Positions 46,104-55,542 are shown, numbered from the stretch's first letter. The stretch: 64,000 nucleotides of DNA from DASYQD01 sp963837455 (GCA_963837455.1 CAWINM010000001.1:992001-1056000); one strand, 5' to 3'. Numbers and translations are program-made. The notes: generated by a model from the letters alone, not told the origin.

Positions 46104-47473
46104 ACGTCCTCGTCGTCGACGACGAGGAGGTGCTGCAGGACGTCCTCACCACCCTGGTGCGGCGCGAGGGACATCGGCCGTTTGCCTCGCGCACCGGCGA
46201 GGAGGCGCTCGCCACCCTCGAGCGCGAGGAGATCGATCTCGTGCTCCTCGACCTCATGCTGCCGGGGATGTCGGGCATGGAGGTGCTGCAGCGAATCCGT
46301 GCCAGCGACCCCGAGCAGGTGGTGGTGATGATCACCGCCTACTCCTCGATCGAGGGCGCCATCGAGGCGATGCGACTGGGCGCCTTCCACTACATCCCCA
46401 AGCCGTTCAAGAACGAGGAGGTCCTGCACACCCTGCGCAAAGGCCTCGAGCAGCGCCGTCTCACCGCCGAGAACCGCTCGCTGCGCGCCCAGCTGCGCGA
46501 ACGCTTCGGCTTCCACCAGCTGATCGGCCGCAGCAAGCCGATGCAGCAGGTGTTCGAGCTCATCGAGCTCGCCGCGCCGAGCAAAAGCAACATGCTGATC
46601 CTGGGCGAGAGTGGCACCGGCAAGGAGCTGGTGGCGAAGGCCATCCACCACCACTCGCGGCGCGCCGCCGGCCCCTTCATCACCGTCAACTCGGGGTCGA
46701 TGCCTCCCGACCTTCTCGAGAGCAACCTCTTCGGACACGTCAAAGGGGCCTTCACCGGCGCCATCGCCAGCAAGAAGGGCCTCTTCGAGCTCGCCGACAA
46801 CGGTTCGATCTTCTTCGACGAGATCGGCAACGTCCCCATCGACACGCAGTCGAAGCTGCTGCGGGTGATCCAGGAGAAGGAGTTCATGCGCCTGGGCGGG
46901 GTCGAGACGATGAAGGCCGACGTGCGGATCATCGCCGCGACCAACGCCGACCTCGAGCACGAGGTGCGCAACGGCCGCTTCCGCGAGGACCTCTTCTACC
47001 GTCTCAACGTCATCACCATCGCCCTGCCGCCGCTGCGCGACCGCACCGAGGACATTCCGCTGCTCACCCACCACTTTCTCAAGCGCTACGCGCAGGAGAA
47101 CGAGAAGCCCCTGCGCGAGATCGCTCCTGGCGCCATGCAGCGGCTGATGGACTACCACTGGCCAGGCAACGTGCGCGAGCTCGAGAACGTCGTCGAGCGC
47201 GCGGTGGTGCTCTCCACAGGCGCCGTGCTCTCCGAGGAGCTGCTGCCGCCGCAGGTGCGCCGCCCCAGCGAGCGCCTCACCAGCGTCGAGCTGCCCACCA
47301 ATGGCATCTCCTACCGCGACGCCGTGCGCAGCTACGAGCGGCGCCTCATCCTGCGCGCCCTCGAGGCCTCGGGTGGCGTGCAGAAGCACGCCGCCGAGCT
47401 GCTCAAGGTGAAGCCGACGACGCTGCACGAGATGATGAAGCGCCTCAACATCTCCCTGGAGAGCGCTTCCTGA
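46100..47473 (+). CDS. NtrC-family sigma54-dependent response regulator
   Basis: A 457-residue regulator. The receiver domain (1-120) has the phospho-Asp in LVLLDLMLPGMSG and KPFKNEE. The AAA+ domain has Walker A GESGTGKE, the sigma54-contact loop GAFTGA, Walker B SIFFDEIG and WPGNVRELENV. The C-terminal Fis-type HTH is GGVQKHAAELLKVKPTTLHE. With a GAFTGA loop it should activate sigma54 promoters after phosphorylation by the coupled kinase. The GTG start at 46100 overlaps the kinase stop. Confidence 0.93.
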   Translation: MNVLVVDDEEVLQDVLTTLVRREGHRPFASRTGEEALATLEREEIDLVLLDLMLPGMSGMEVLQRIRASDPEQVVVMITAYSSIEGAIEAMRLGAFHYIPKPFKNEEVLHTLRKGLEQRRLTAENRSLRAQLRERFGFHQLIGRSKPMQQVFELIELAAPSKSNMLILGESGTGKELVAKAIHHHSRRAAGPFITVNSGSMPPDLLESNLFGHVKGAFTGAIASKKGLFELADNGSIFFDEIGNVPIDTQSKLLRVIQEKEFMRLGGVETMKADVRIIAATNADLEHEVRNGRFREDLFYRLNVITIALPPLRDRTEDIPLLTHHFLKRYAQENEKPLREIAPGAMQRLMDYHWPGNVRELENVVERAVVLSTGAVLSEELLPPQVRRPSERLTSVELPTNGISYRDAVRSYERRLILRALEASGGVQKHAAELLKVKPTTLHEMMKRLNISLESAS

Positions 47474-47570
47474 GGTTCCTGCCCACCCGTTCCCTGGCAT
47501 AGAGTCATCCGGCGCGCGCCCACCCCGCGATGGGGCCGCCGTGCCCGGTCGGCCGGAGGTTCCGACTTCC

Positions 47571-50207
47571 ATGCGTTGCAAGGCTCTGCTGTGCCTATCG
47601 GCGATCGCGGCGGCGGCGCCCCTGCTGGCCACCGCCGTGCCGCCGGCGACTCCGCCGCCCCTGCTGGCACCGCTCGCCGACGCGCAGGGGCTGCCCCTTC
47701 CCGAGCTCGACCCTGCGCTGCCCTCGCCGGCGGCGTTTCTCGGCTACCCCCTGGGGGAACGCTTCACCCGCTATCCAGAAGTGAGGGCCTACTTCGATGC
47801 GCTCGCCGCAGCCTCGGCGCGAGTGGCGACGTGGACCTACGGCGAGACCTACGAGCACCGGCCGCTGCTGCTGGTGGCGATCTCGTCGCCCGCCAACATC
47901 GCCCGCCTCGAGACTCTGCGCAACGCGCGTGGCCGGCTCGGCCATCCCGAGCGGCTCGCCGACGATGCGCGTGCCGAGCTGTTGCGCACCATGCCAACCG
48001 TGGTGTGGCTGGCCTACGGAGTGCACGGTAACGAGTCCTCCTCCACCGAGGCGGCGATGGCGGCGGCGTACCTGCTCGCCGCCGGGCGTGGCGACGGCAC
48101 ACCCGACCTCGACCGCACCCTGGTGCTGATCGACCCGCTGGTCAACCCGGACGGCCGCGAGCGCTACGTGGACGCCTTCCAGCAGCGCCGCGGCAGCGAG
48201 CCCGATGCGGACCCCTGGTCGCGCGAGCACCAGGAGCCCTGGCCGGGTGGCCGCGGCAACCACTACTACGTCGACCTCAATCGCGACTGGGCCTGGGCGA
48301 CGCAACAGGAGACGCGCGCGCGCCTCGCCGAGCTGGCAGCTTGGGAGCCCCAGGTCTACGTCGACTTCCACGAGATGGGAGCCGAGTCGACCTACTTCTT
48401 CCCCCCCACCGCCGAGCCCGTGCACCCGGCGTTCGGTGCCGGCACCCGCCGCTGGCTCGACGTCTTCGGCCACGCCAACGCCGCCGCCTTCGACCGCCTG
48501 GGTTGGACCTACTACGTGGGCGAGGACTACGACTTCTTCTACCCCGCCTACGGGGATACCTACCCCACGCTGCGCGGCGGCATCGGCATGACGTACGAGG
48601 TGGCGGGGGGCGGCCGCGCCGGCTCCCGCGTCGAACGCCGCGGCGCCGGGCCCTGGGGGCTCGCCGATCGCATCGCCCGCCACCTCACCGCCTCGCTCGC
48701 CACCGTGACCACCGCGGCGGCGCAGGCGCCGCGCCTGCTCGCCGACTTCGTCGACGCGCGGCTGAGCCAGGCCCGCAGCCACGGCCGTGCATTTCTCTGG
48801 CGCGACGGCCCCGAGGCAGGCGAGCTGGCTCGACTTCTTGCGCTGCACGGCATCACCGTCGGCCGCCTCTCCCGCAGCGAGATCGTGCACGCCCGGGCGA
48901 TCGCCGGCAGCGACCTGCGCGACGTGGAGCTGCCGGCCGGCAGCTGGGGGGTCTCCACCGCCCAGCCTCTGGGGGAGCTGGCGACCGTGCTGCTGGAACG
49001 CGAAGCGCCATTGCCGGTGGGCTACCTCGAGCGGCAGCGCGAGCGCGTCACCGCCCACCTCGAGCCGGAGTTCTATGACGTCACCGCCTGGTCACTGCCG
49101 CTCGCCTACGGTCTCGAAGCCTGGGCGAGTGACGACACCCCGCTGAGTCTCACCGTCACCGCGGAGCTGCCGGCAGGGGGACTCAGCGGCCCCGGTCGGG
49201 TCGGCTACCTGCTGGCTCCCTCGGGGATCGCGAGCTATGGCTTCGCTGCCGCTCTGCTGCGCCGCCAGATCCCCTTCCGGGTGGCCCTCGAGCCGCTCGC
49301 CGTCGGCGTGCACCAGTTCCCCGCGGGAACCCTCTTCGTTCCCCGCAGCGGGCGTGCGGACCTCGACGTCATCCTGACTCCCCTCGCCGTCGAGGCTGGC
49401 GTGCAGCTGCTGGGTGTCGAGAGCTCGCTCACCGGCGCCGGCATCCCCCTCGGCTCCAACCAGATGGTGGCGGTCAAGAAGCCCCGTATCGGTCTGCTTG
49501 CCGGCCGCGGCGTGAGCGCCACCTCCTTCGGCGCCCTCTGGCACCTGCTCGACCAGGAGGTGCGAGCCCCGCACTCCGTGCTCGACGTCGAGCACCTCGA
49601 CGGCGTCGACCTCACGCGCTTCGACGTGATCGTGGTTCCCGACGGCGAGTCCTTTCGCGACAGCGTCGGGGACGAGGACGCGGCGCGGCTCGCGGCCTGG
49701 GTGGAAGGAGGCGGCGAGATCGTCGCGGAGGGCTCCGCCATCGACTGGTTGCACGACGCCAAGCTGACGAGCGTCGAGCGCCACAAGGAGGACGTGACGA
49801 GCGAGAGCGACGCCGAGAGCAGCGGTCCCGGCCCTGCCGACGAGGACAAGGTGTGGGACACCGAGCTGAAAGTGCCGGGCGCGATCGTCGCCACCGAGCT
49901 TCGCCACCACCCGCTGACCATCGGCGTGGCGGCGCCGCCGCCGGTGCTGTTCTGGGGCGACGCCTTCTACGACGCCACCGGCGATCCGCAGCACGATCTA
50001 CTGCGGGCACGCGGGCACGACCCGGTGGTCGCCGGCGTCGCCTGGCCCGAGGCCAAACAGATCCTGCCGGGGACGCTGCTCATGGCAGCCGAGCCCCACG
50101 GCCGCGGGCGCGTGGTGGTCTTTGGTCAGGACCCCGCCTTCCGGCTGTTCTGGCGTGCCACCATGCCGTTGCTGCTCGACGCCGTGCTCTACGGTCCGAG
50201 CCTCTGA
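47571..50207 (+). CDS. Secreted M14-family zinc carboxypeptidase-like protein
   Basis: About 878 residues with a signal peptide (ALLCLSAIAAAAPLLATAV). The M14 catalytic domain has the zinc motif HGNES (His-x-x-Glu), the substrate-binding region LVNPDGRERY and YVDLNRDW, the third ligand in YVDFHEMG, and the catalytic Glu in MTYEVAGG. After residue ~370 comes a long region with a glutamine-amidotransferase-like fold near the end (DVIVVPDGESFRD, WVEGGGEIVAEGSA). Large M14 proteins of this form occur in several soil bacteria. The ATG at 47571 has a GGAGG site. Confidence 0.87.
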   Translation: MRCKALLCLSAIAAAAPLLATAVPPATPPPLLAPLADAQGLPLPELDPALPSPAAFLGYPLGERFTRYPEVRAYFDALAAASARVATWTYGETYEHRPLLLVAISSPANIARLETLRNARGRLGHPERLADDARAELLRTMPTVVWLAYGVHGNESSSTEAAMAAAYLLAAGRGDGTPDLDRTLVLIDPLVNPDGRERYVDAFQQRRGSEPDADPWSREHQEPWPGGRGNHYYVDLNRDWAWATQQETRARLAELAAWEPQVYVDFHEMGAESTYFFPPTAEPVHPAFGAGTRRWLDVFGHANAAAFDRLGWTYYVGEDYDFFYPAYGDTYPTLRGGIGMTYEVAGGGRAGSRVERRGAGPWGLADRIARHLTASLATVTTAAAQAPRLLADFVDARLSQARSHGRAFLWRDGPEAGELARLLALHGITVGRLSRSEIVHARAIAGSDLRDVELPAGSWGVSTAQPLGELATVLLEREAPLPVGYLERQRERVTAHLEPEFYDVTAWSLPLAYGLEAWASDDTPLSLTVTAELPAGGLSGPGRVGYLLAPSGIASYGFAAALLRRQIPFRVALEPLAVGVHQFPAGTLFVPRSGRADLDVILTPLAVEAGVQLLGVESSLTGAGIPLGSNQMVAVKKPRIGLLAGRGVSATSFGALWHLLDQEVRAPHSVLDVEHLDGVDLTRFDVIVVPDGESFRDSVGDEDAARLAAWVEGGGEIVAEGSAIDWLHDAKLTSVERHKEDVTSESDAESSGPGPADEDKVWDTELKVPGAIVATELRHHPLTIGVAAPPPVLFWGDAFYDATGDPQHDLLRARGHDPVVAGVAWPEAKQILPGTLLMAAEPHGRGRVVVFGQDPAFRLFWRATMPLLLDAVLYGPSL

Positions 50208-50223
50208 TCCGCGACGGCTTGGC

Positions 50224-50277
50224 GGCTCCCGGCGGTCGCTGCCCATTGCAGCTCCCCACCCTCCCGATCCGGGAGCC
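50224..50277. terminator. Possible bidirectional terminator
   Basis: A 9-bp inverted repeat, GGCTCCCGG (50224-50232) and CCGGGAGCC (50269-50277), lies in the 92-base gap between convergent M14 and M56 genes. The 36-base loop and lack of a T-tract make it weak. Confidence 0.3.
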
Positions 50278-50299
50278 GGGAACCTCGCGTCGCGCTTAG

Positions 50300-53200
50300 T
50301 TAGGCGCCGCCGCGACCCATTGCGGCCAGGGCCCGCTGGCGGTCGTAAGTGCTGCCGATGTGGTGCGCTGCATGCTCGAACGCGGTGGCGAGCTCCCCTT
50401 GCAGCCGCCCCGCGGCGGCGACGGTCACCAGCAGCTCGGCCAGGTCGTAGTCCGAGCCGAACGCGTCGGCGCTGGCGAGGAGCCGCCGGAGGTCCCCTTC
50501 CTGCAGTGGCCGCCGCTGGGCCGCCGCCTGCAGGACCCGACGCCGGTCGTAGTCCGAGCCCACGGCACGCGCCGAGGCAAAGAAGGACTCCGGCAGCGCC
50601 CGGGTGCGCGGCCAGCGCGCGACCACCGCGAGGAGCAGCTCGGCGCGGTCGTAGTCGGAGCCGATGCCGCGAGCGCACTCGAGCGCGCGCTCGAACGGCG
50701 GAGGTTCCTGGGCCTTGCGCACCACCTCGGTGAGCACCCGGCGCAAATCGTAGTCGGAGTCGATGGCGGCGCACGCGACGCCGAAGGTCGGCCCCGCCAC
50801 GAGCTCGGCCGGCTGCGCGTGAAGCGCGGCGATGAGCAGCTCGGCGAGATCGTAGTCGGAGTCGATCTGGCCAGACGCCAGATCCACCAGCTGCGCGACC
50901 TGCTCGCTTCCGAGGTGGGCCTGGCGCAGCAGCTCCTGGAGGTAGCGCCGCTGCACGCCGTCCGACTCGATCTCGCGCGCCTCGGTGAGGACCGCCGCAA
51001 CACCGCCTCGCACAAGGATGCGGCCCACCCGTCCCGCGGCATCGAGGCCGGTCTGCCGGAACACCTCGGGCAGCAGTCGCGCGAGCCACGCCTGGGCGTC
51101 GGCGTCGAAGGCGTGGGCATCGCCGTCGAGCTCGTAGGTGAGCACCGGCGTGCCGCCGGCCCCCCCTTTGGCCACCAGCTCGTGCTCGTGGCCGCGACGA
51201 CGCTCGAGGAGACGGAAGCGGCCCCCGGAGGCGACCGTCGTGATGGTGCGGTCGTCGGCAGCGAAGCCGATCGCTCCCTCGAGGTCGATCGCCAGGCGGC
51301 AGCTCCCCTCGCTCACCCGCACCGTCCAGCGATCGTCATCGTCCACGTCGACGTGGGAGGAAACGTGCCGAGCGTGAGCGGAGCCGCACGAGGGATCATC
51401 GAAGTTGAACCCTGCGCTCGGTGCCGGTGGGGCTGGTGGGGCCGGTGGGGCCGGCGGCGCGGGAGGAGCCGGGGGCGCCGGGGCAACCATCGGTGCGGAA
51501 GGGACGGGGGGAGCAGGTGGGACAGGGGCCGCAGGAGGAGCCGGGGGCGCGGGCGCGGCCATCGGCGCAGGAGGTGCCGGGGGTGCCGGGGGTGCCGGGG
51601 CTACGGGTGGTGCTGGGGGGGCAGGGAATTCTGGCGGAGCAGGCGGTGCCTCGTCGGTCCAGTCGTCCCACGTCACCGAGTCGGCAGAGCCGGCGGCGCT
51701 AGAGCTCCAAGCGTTGGCGGTGCCATCGGCGACACCCCGGCCCGGCACGGCCACCCGCGCGAGCGCCGGAGCGACTCCCGCCGTCACCACCACCGCCGGA
51801 GCCGCCACCGTGCACGGAGAGCCATGCGCACCGGCAAGCTGCACCCGGTCGCGCGCGTAGACGACCATCGGCGCCGCCGACCCCGCCAGCTTCAGGACCT
51901 CGAAGTCGGTGACCAGGCGATGCAAGCCCGAGCTCTCGACAACGACGACCCCGACGCAGGGACCGGGACGCATCGACTCCACCACGACGCCGCGCATCCA
52001 CTTCGTGCCGAACGCCGGTGCCCGCACCGTCACCTGGGTGCCCGCGCGCACCGTCAGGGCCGGGGCGACCGGTTCCGGCCCGCTCGCCGAGGCCGCACCC
52101 GGTGCAGCCGCGAGCTTCGGCTGCATCGAGGCACCCGGCGGCGCCGGCAGGATGGGTCCACGAATCGGCGCCACGTCGAGATCGCCACCACGGGCAGCGG
52201 CAGGAGCCACGACCGCCGCTGGCCCCGGTGCGCTCGCCGCCGCCAGCGGCAGCACGACAGCGGCGGCGAGAAGGGTCGCCCATGCCGCCGCAACCCGACC
52301 CGGCGGCCGCCGGTCGCGCGCATCGTCGAGGATGGCGGCGATCCGCGAGCTCAGTTGCGCGCGGCGCGCCATGGGCAGGGTGAGCGCCGGCGACGGCAGC
52401 GCCGCACGCAGTGCGCGCGCCACCTCGAGCAGATGTCCGGCGTAGAGCGAGGCGCGCGAGCCGGAGAGCAGCACGAGATCGTCACAGGCGCGCTCGGCGT
52501 CCGCGCGCAAGCGCCGTGCCGCCAGCCAGGCCAGGGGATCGAACCAATGCAACACGCAGGCGAGGTGGGAGAGGGTGAGGGCAAGGGCGTCGCCACGACG
52601 GACGTGGGCGAGCTCGTGGAGCAGCACGCTCCGCCGCTGCGCGAGCGGCCAGCGCCGGGCGCTGGCCGGCAGCAGGACGAGCGGCCTGAGAATTCCCCAG
52701 GTCATCGGCACCTCGGTGTTGCGGCTCGCCAGCAGGCGCACCGGCCGGCGCACCTCCAGCCGAACGGCGCAATCCTCGGCCAGCTGGTGCCACTCTCGGG
52801 GCAAGGCCCGTCCGCTGATCCGCAGGCGGCGGCGCCGCCACAGGGCGCCAGCCAGACGAGCGCCCACCGCCAGTGCCCCGAGCGCCCACACGAGCGGCAA
52901 CAGCCAAGTCGGCAGCGCCGTGATGGCTCCGAGCCAGCGCAGGGGCGCCGCGGCTCGGGGCACCGCGGCTCCGCTCGCCGCCACTCCCAGCACCGCCGCC
53001 GCACCGCGGTCGCTGGACGACGAGGAGCCGCCAAGGGTGCAGTACTCGCCTGCCACCGGCGCCGCCGACGAAGACGTCGCCACCGCAGGGCTGTCCGCGA
53101 CGCCCGCCGTCGCCGTGCTTGCTGGCTGCGCCGCCGCCACCGTCGCCCGCTCCGCGGTCTCTCGCACGGCGAGCGGGTGAGCGGGTGCCCCGCCAGCGGA

Positions 53201-53545
53201 ATCGGCGACGCCGGTCGGCGGCGGTAGCGCCGCGGCCACCGTGGCCGCCGGCTCGCCGGCTCGCGCGGGAACCACCGGCCCAGCAGCGCCAAGCCCGAGC
53301 CTCGTCAGCGGCTCGTTGAGGGCCGCCGGCAGCGGCAGTCTCCAGCTCGCGGGCAGACGCTCGGCGGCCGGCATGGCGAGGGTGCCGATCAGCGCGCTGC
53401 TCCACAGCAGGTGGCGCATCGCCGAGGTGCGGCGACGAAGGAGGAGGTCCGCAGCGGCGGCGAGCGCCAGCAGGGCGGCGCCCTTCCAGGCCCACGCCGG
53501 GATCGCGCCGAGAGCGAGACGGCAGACGGCGGCGGTGGTGGTCAT
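50300..53545 (-). CDS. BlaR1/MecR1-like M56 metallopeptidase with C-terminal repeat domain
   Basis: A 1,081-residue membrane protease. Membrane segments lie at about 18-38, 44-60, 205-230 and 415-440. The zinc motif HELAHVRRGD with downstream ERACDDLVL identifies family M56, which cleaves BlaI-type repressors after a signal. The second half is extracytoplasmic: a Pro/Ala-rich linker (about 625-710), a beta-rich domain, then six repeats of about 34 residues built on SDYD. Its start lies 1 base after the BlaI stop, so sensor-protease and repressor are one unit. Confidence 0.87.
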   Translation of the reverse strand: MTTTAAVCRLALGAIPAWAWKGAALLALAAAADLLLRRRTSAMRHLLWSSALIGTLAMPAAERLPASWRLPLPAALNEPLTRLGLGAAGPVVPARAGEPAATVAAALPPPTGVADSAGGAPAHPLAVRETAERATVAAAQPASTATAGVADSPAVATSSSAAPVAGEYCTLGGSSSSSDRGAAAVLGVAASGAAVPRAAAPLRWLGAITALPTWLLPLVWALGALAVGARLAGALWRRRRLRISGRALPREWHQLAEDCAVRLEVRRPVRLLASRNTEVPMTWGILRPLVLLPASARRWPLAQRRSVLLHELAHVRRGDALALTLSHLACVLHWFDPLAWLAARRLRADAERACDDLVLLSGSRASLYAGHLLEVARALRAALPSPALTLPMARRAQLSSRIAAILDDARDRRPPGRVAAAWATLLAAAVVLPLAAASAPGPAAVVAPAAARGGDLDVAPIRGPILPAPPGASMQPKLAAAPGAASASGPEPVAPALTVRAGTQVTVRAPAFGTKWMRGVVVESMRPGPCVGVVVVESSGLHRLVTDFEVLKLAGSAAPMVVYARDRVQLAGAHGSPCTVAAPAVVVTAGVAPALARVAVPGRGVADGTANAWSSSAAGSADSVTWDDWTDEAPPAPPEFPAPPAPPVAPAPPAPPAPPAPMAAPAPPAPPAAPVPPAPPVPSAPMVAPAPPAPPAPPAPPAPPAPPAPSAGFNFDDPSCGSAHARHVSSHVDVDDDDRWTVRVSEGSCRLAIDLEGAIGFAADDRTITTVASGGRFRLLERRRGHEHELVAKGGAGGTPVLTYELDGDAHAFDADAQAWLARLLPEVFRQTGLDAAGRVGRILVRGGVAAVLTEAREIESDGVQRRYLQELLRQAHLGSEQVAQLVDLASGQIDSDYDLAELLIAALHAQPAELVAGPTFGVACAAIDSDYDLRRVLTEVVRKAQEPPPFERALECARGIGSDYDRAELLLAVVARWPRTRALPESFFASARAVGSDYDRRRVLQAAAQRRPLQEGDLRRLLASADAFGSDYDLAELLVTVAAAGRLQGELATAFEHAAHHIGSTYDRQRALAAMGRGGA
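50318..50875 (-). repeat. Six ~34-residue SDYD repeats
   Basis: The SDYD codons recur at about 50852, 50750, 50651, 50549, 50447 and 50345 (steps of 102, 99, 102, 102 and 102 bases). The consensus is IGSDYD followed by alternating LAELL and RRVL helices. The last copy reads STYD. Confidence 0.85.
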
Positions 53546-53546
53546 C

Positions 53547-53933
53547 TCACTTTCCCTTCTGCTGGGCCTCGGCGACGAGCGCCGAGAGCCGTTCGAGCTC
53601 GCCGTCGTCGAGAGTGGCCGCTTCGAGGTCGAGGAGAGCGGCGACGGTGTCGCTCACCGAGCCGGCAAAGAAGGTGCCGACCACGCGCTGCAGGGCGCTG
53701 CGCCGCGCCCGGTCGCGGGGCACGGTAGGCGAGTAGACGTAGCGGGGGCCGTCCTGGCGGTGCCGCAGGTGGCCCTTTCCCTCGAGCACCCGCAGCAGCG
53801 CCCGCACCGCCGAGTAGCTCGGCCGGTCCGCCATCGCGGCGTGGACCTCGGCGGCCGAGGCACTCCCATTGCGGTACACGATCTCCATGATCTGGCGCTC
53901 GCGCCGGCTGAGCTGTTCGTCCTTCCTCGCCAT
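53547..53933 (-). CDS. BlaI/MecI/CopY-family repressor
   Basis: A 128-residue winged-helix repressor: LSRRERQIMEIVYRNGSASA then AEVHAAMADRPSYSAVRALL (recognition helix) then LRHRQDGPRYVYSPTVPRD. The C-terminal helix dimerises. Family members are cut by their partner M56 protease, releasing the operon. The ATG at 53933 gives the normal length. The 32-base palindrome at 53991-54022 upstream overlaps a promoter and is the expected binding site. Confidence 0.92.
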   Translation of the reverse strand: MARKDEQLSRRERQIMEIVYRNGSASAAEVHAAMADRPSYSAVRALLRVLEGKGHLRHRQDGPRYVYSPTVPRDRARRSALQRVVGTFFAGSVSDTVAALLDLEAATLDDGELERLSALVAEAQQKGK

Positions 53934-53990
53934 CCACCACCTCCTCGTCCTCAGGTATCTACGCGCCGAAGCGGCTCGGGTTGCAGGGAA

Positions 53991-54022
53991 TGCTAAAAAA
54001 CCAGCATGCTGGATTTTTAGCA
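53991..54022. promoter_or_regulatory. Operator palindrome for the BlaI-type repressor
   Basis: A 32-base dyad. Each half (53991-54006 and 54007-54022) is 16 bases, and only one position breaks the symmetry. The centre is CCAGCATGCTGG, flanked by TGCTAAAAA and TTTTTAGCA. It is AT-rich against a GC-rich background and covers the -10 of the repressor promoter. Confidence 0.8.
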
Positions 54023-54041
54023 CACCCGGCGCCGCTGTCAA
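54014..54041 (-). promoter_or_regulatory. Promoter of blaI-M56 operon
   Basis: TTGACA (54041-54036), 16-base spacer, TAAAAA (54019-54014). The -10 lies within the palindrome, so repressor binding would block polymerase. Confidence 0.65.
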
Positions 54042-54174
54042 GGGGGCGGCGCGGACCGAGGCGCCGCCGAGGCCCGTCCGGCAGCTCCCGATGCAGCCCC
54101 CCGTCCGCCGCGCCGGACCGTCAGGCGGCAGCGGGGCAGGGCCCACCCGGCCGCGGGCGGGTTACGCTCCCGAG

Positions 54175-54720
54175 GTGGCAGCAGACGAGGTGCTGGGCGA
54201 GGGACGCTTCCTGCGGCTGGTGCGCCGCCGCGGTTGGGAGCGTTGCGAGCGCCTGCGCGCCCGCGGCATCGTGGTGATCGTCGCCGTCACGCCGGCGGGT
54301 GAGCTGCTGCTCGTCGAGCAGCACCGGGAAGCTGTCGGTGCGCCCGTGCTCGAGCTGCCCGCCGGCCTCGCTGGCGACGAGCCGGGGTGCGAGGAGGAGA
54401 GTCTCGAGGAGGCGGCGAGGCGCGAGCTGCGAGAGGAGACCGGCTGGGAGGCGGCGGAGCTCGAGCGTCTCTCGGCCGGACCTCCGTCGGCCGGCCTGTC
54501 GAGCGAGGTGGTGACACTGATGCGCGCTCGCGGCCTCGTGCGCCGCGACGCCGGCGGCGGCGCCGGCGACGAGCGCATCGTCGTCCACGCGGTGCCGCTC
54601 GGCGAGGTGGCGGTGTGGCTGCAGCGCCAGGAGACGGCCGGCCGCCTCGTCGACCCCAAGGTGTGGGCCGGGCTCTGGTTCGCGGCCGCCGGGGCTCCCC
54701 ACACCAGCGGCGACGGGTGA
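54175..54720 (+). CDS. NUDIX hydrolase (ADP-ribose pyrophosphatase-like)
   Basis: About 181 residues from the GTG at 54175 (MAADEVLGEG). An ATG at 54091 would add a low-complexity stretch unlike the family. The N-terminal strands are GRFLRLVRRRGWE and IVVIVAVTPAGELLLVEQ. The NUDIX box core is EAARRELREETGW, with the metal-binding REXXEE. The preceding LELPAGLAGDE is typical of ADP-sugar pyrophosphatases. It would hydrolyse a nucleoside-diphosphate-linked compound. The substrate is undetermined. It is divergent from blaI and shares the intergenic region with the palindrome. Confidence 0.85.
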   Translation: MAADEVLGEGRFLRLVRRRGWERCERLRARGIVVIVAVTPAGELLLVEQHREAVGAPVLELPAGLAGDEPGCEEESLEEAARRELREETGWEAAELERLSAGPPSAGLSSEVVTLMRARGLVRRDAGGGAGDERIVVHAVPLGEVAVWLQRQETAGRLVDPKVWAGLWFAAAGAPHTSGDG

Positions 54721-54741
54721 TCTCGCGGCCGCGGCGCGCCG

Positions 54742-55491
54742 CTATTGCCGGATCGCCGCCTGCCAGGCTGGCGCCTCGTCGGCGAAGAACACTCGCACCT
54801 CGAGGTGGTCTGCGTCCGGGTAGCTGCGCAGCAGCCAGTTACGGACGAAGCGGCCCACCCCCGCGCGGGCGGTCTCGCGCACCTGTGGCAGGTTGGCGGT
54901 CGCCTGGATCGCCGTGCGGCCGGTGATCTCGCGCCTCAGCTGCGCCTGCACCTCCGTCTCGTCGCGCAGCAGGCTGCCGCGCACCACCTGCCAGCGCAGC
55001 TGCGAGACGTCCACCGCCGGCTTGTTGAAATGAAGCGGCGGAGCGAGCACCAGGACGCGGTGCTCCCCGGTGCGCTCCCGCAGCTCCAGCCGCCAGGTCC
55101 CCTCGAGGTCGACGAAGTAGGTGTACTGCACCGGCGCCGTCGCGCGCACCACCACGGTCGGCAGCTCGACGGTGCCCCACAGCACCGCGGCGTGGTCCTC
55201 GAGCTCGAACACCTGGTTCTGCTGCAGGGTGGCGACCTCGAGGTGGTTGGTGCCTTCGAGACGGGTGGTGAAAGCGGCGAATCGCCGCTGCACGCTGCCG
55301 GTCTTGAAGGCGTGCGCGAGATCCGCCACCTCATGCACCAGCTTGCTGCCCTGTGCGGCTGCCGCCGCCGGCAGCCGCCCGAGGACGTGCGCGGCGTACC
55401 AGGCGCCGGCGGCGACGACCAGCACCAGCAGCGCCACCAGCGCCGCGAGCCAGGCGACGGGGTTGCGGTGCAGAGGAGTGTCGTCAGCCAT
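54742..55491 (-). CDS. Membrane-anchored protein, unknown
   Basis: About 249 residues with one N-terminal helix (WLAALVALLVLVVAAGAWYAA) and the rest extracytoplasmic. The soluble part is beta-rich (FELEDHAAVLWGTVELPTVV, VQYTYFVDLEGTWRLEL) with a helical C-terminus (LLRDETEVQAQLRREITGR). No catalytic motif is recognised. The shape recalls DUF4230-like proteins but I am not sure. The ATG at 55491 is chosen. A GTG at 55536 is also open. Confidence 0.6.
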   Translation of the reverse strand: MADDTPLHRNPVAWLAALVALLVLVVAAGAWYAAHVLGRLPAAAAAQGSKLVHEVADLAHAFKTGSVQRRFAAFTTRLEGTNHLEVATLQQNQVFELEDHAAVLWGTVELPTVVVRATAPVQYTYFVDLEGTWRLELRERTGEHRVLVLAPPLHFNKPAVDVSQLRWQVVRGSLLRDETEVQAQLRREITGRTAIQATANLPQVRETARAGVGRFVRNWLLRSYPDADHLEVRVFFADEAPAWQAAIRQ

Positions 55492-55542
55492 GCGGGCTCG
55501 GGGGCGTCGCGTCGCCTCGAGCCCATTATCGGTCACCCGCCG

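Noticed and set aside
51405..51680. Short-period repeats resembling a CRISPR or minisatellite
   Set aside because: They are codons of the Pro/Ala-rich linker (PAPPAPP) in the M56 protein, in frame and without constant spacers.
50360..53227. Long plus-strand open frame opposite the M56 gene
   Set aside because: Antisense shadow: it crosses the HELAH protease gene and its repeats, and shows only low-complexity Arg/Gly-rich sequence.
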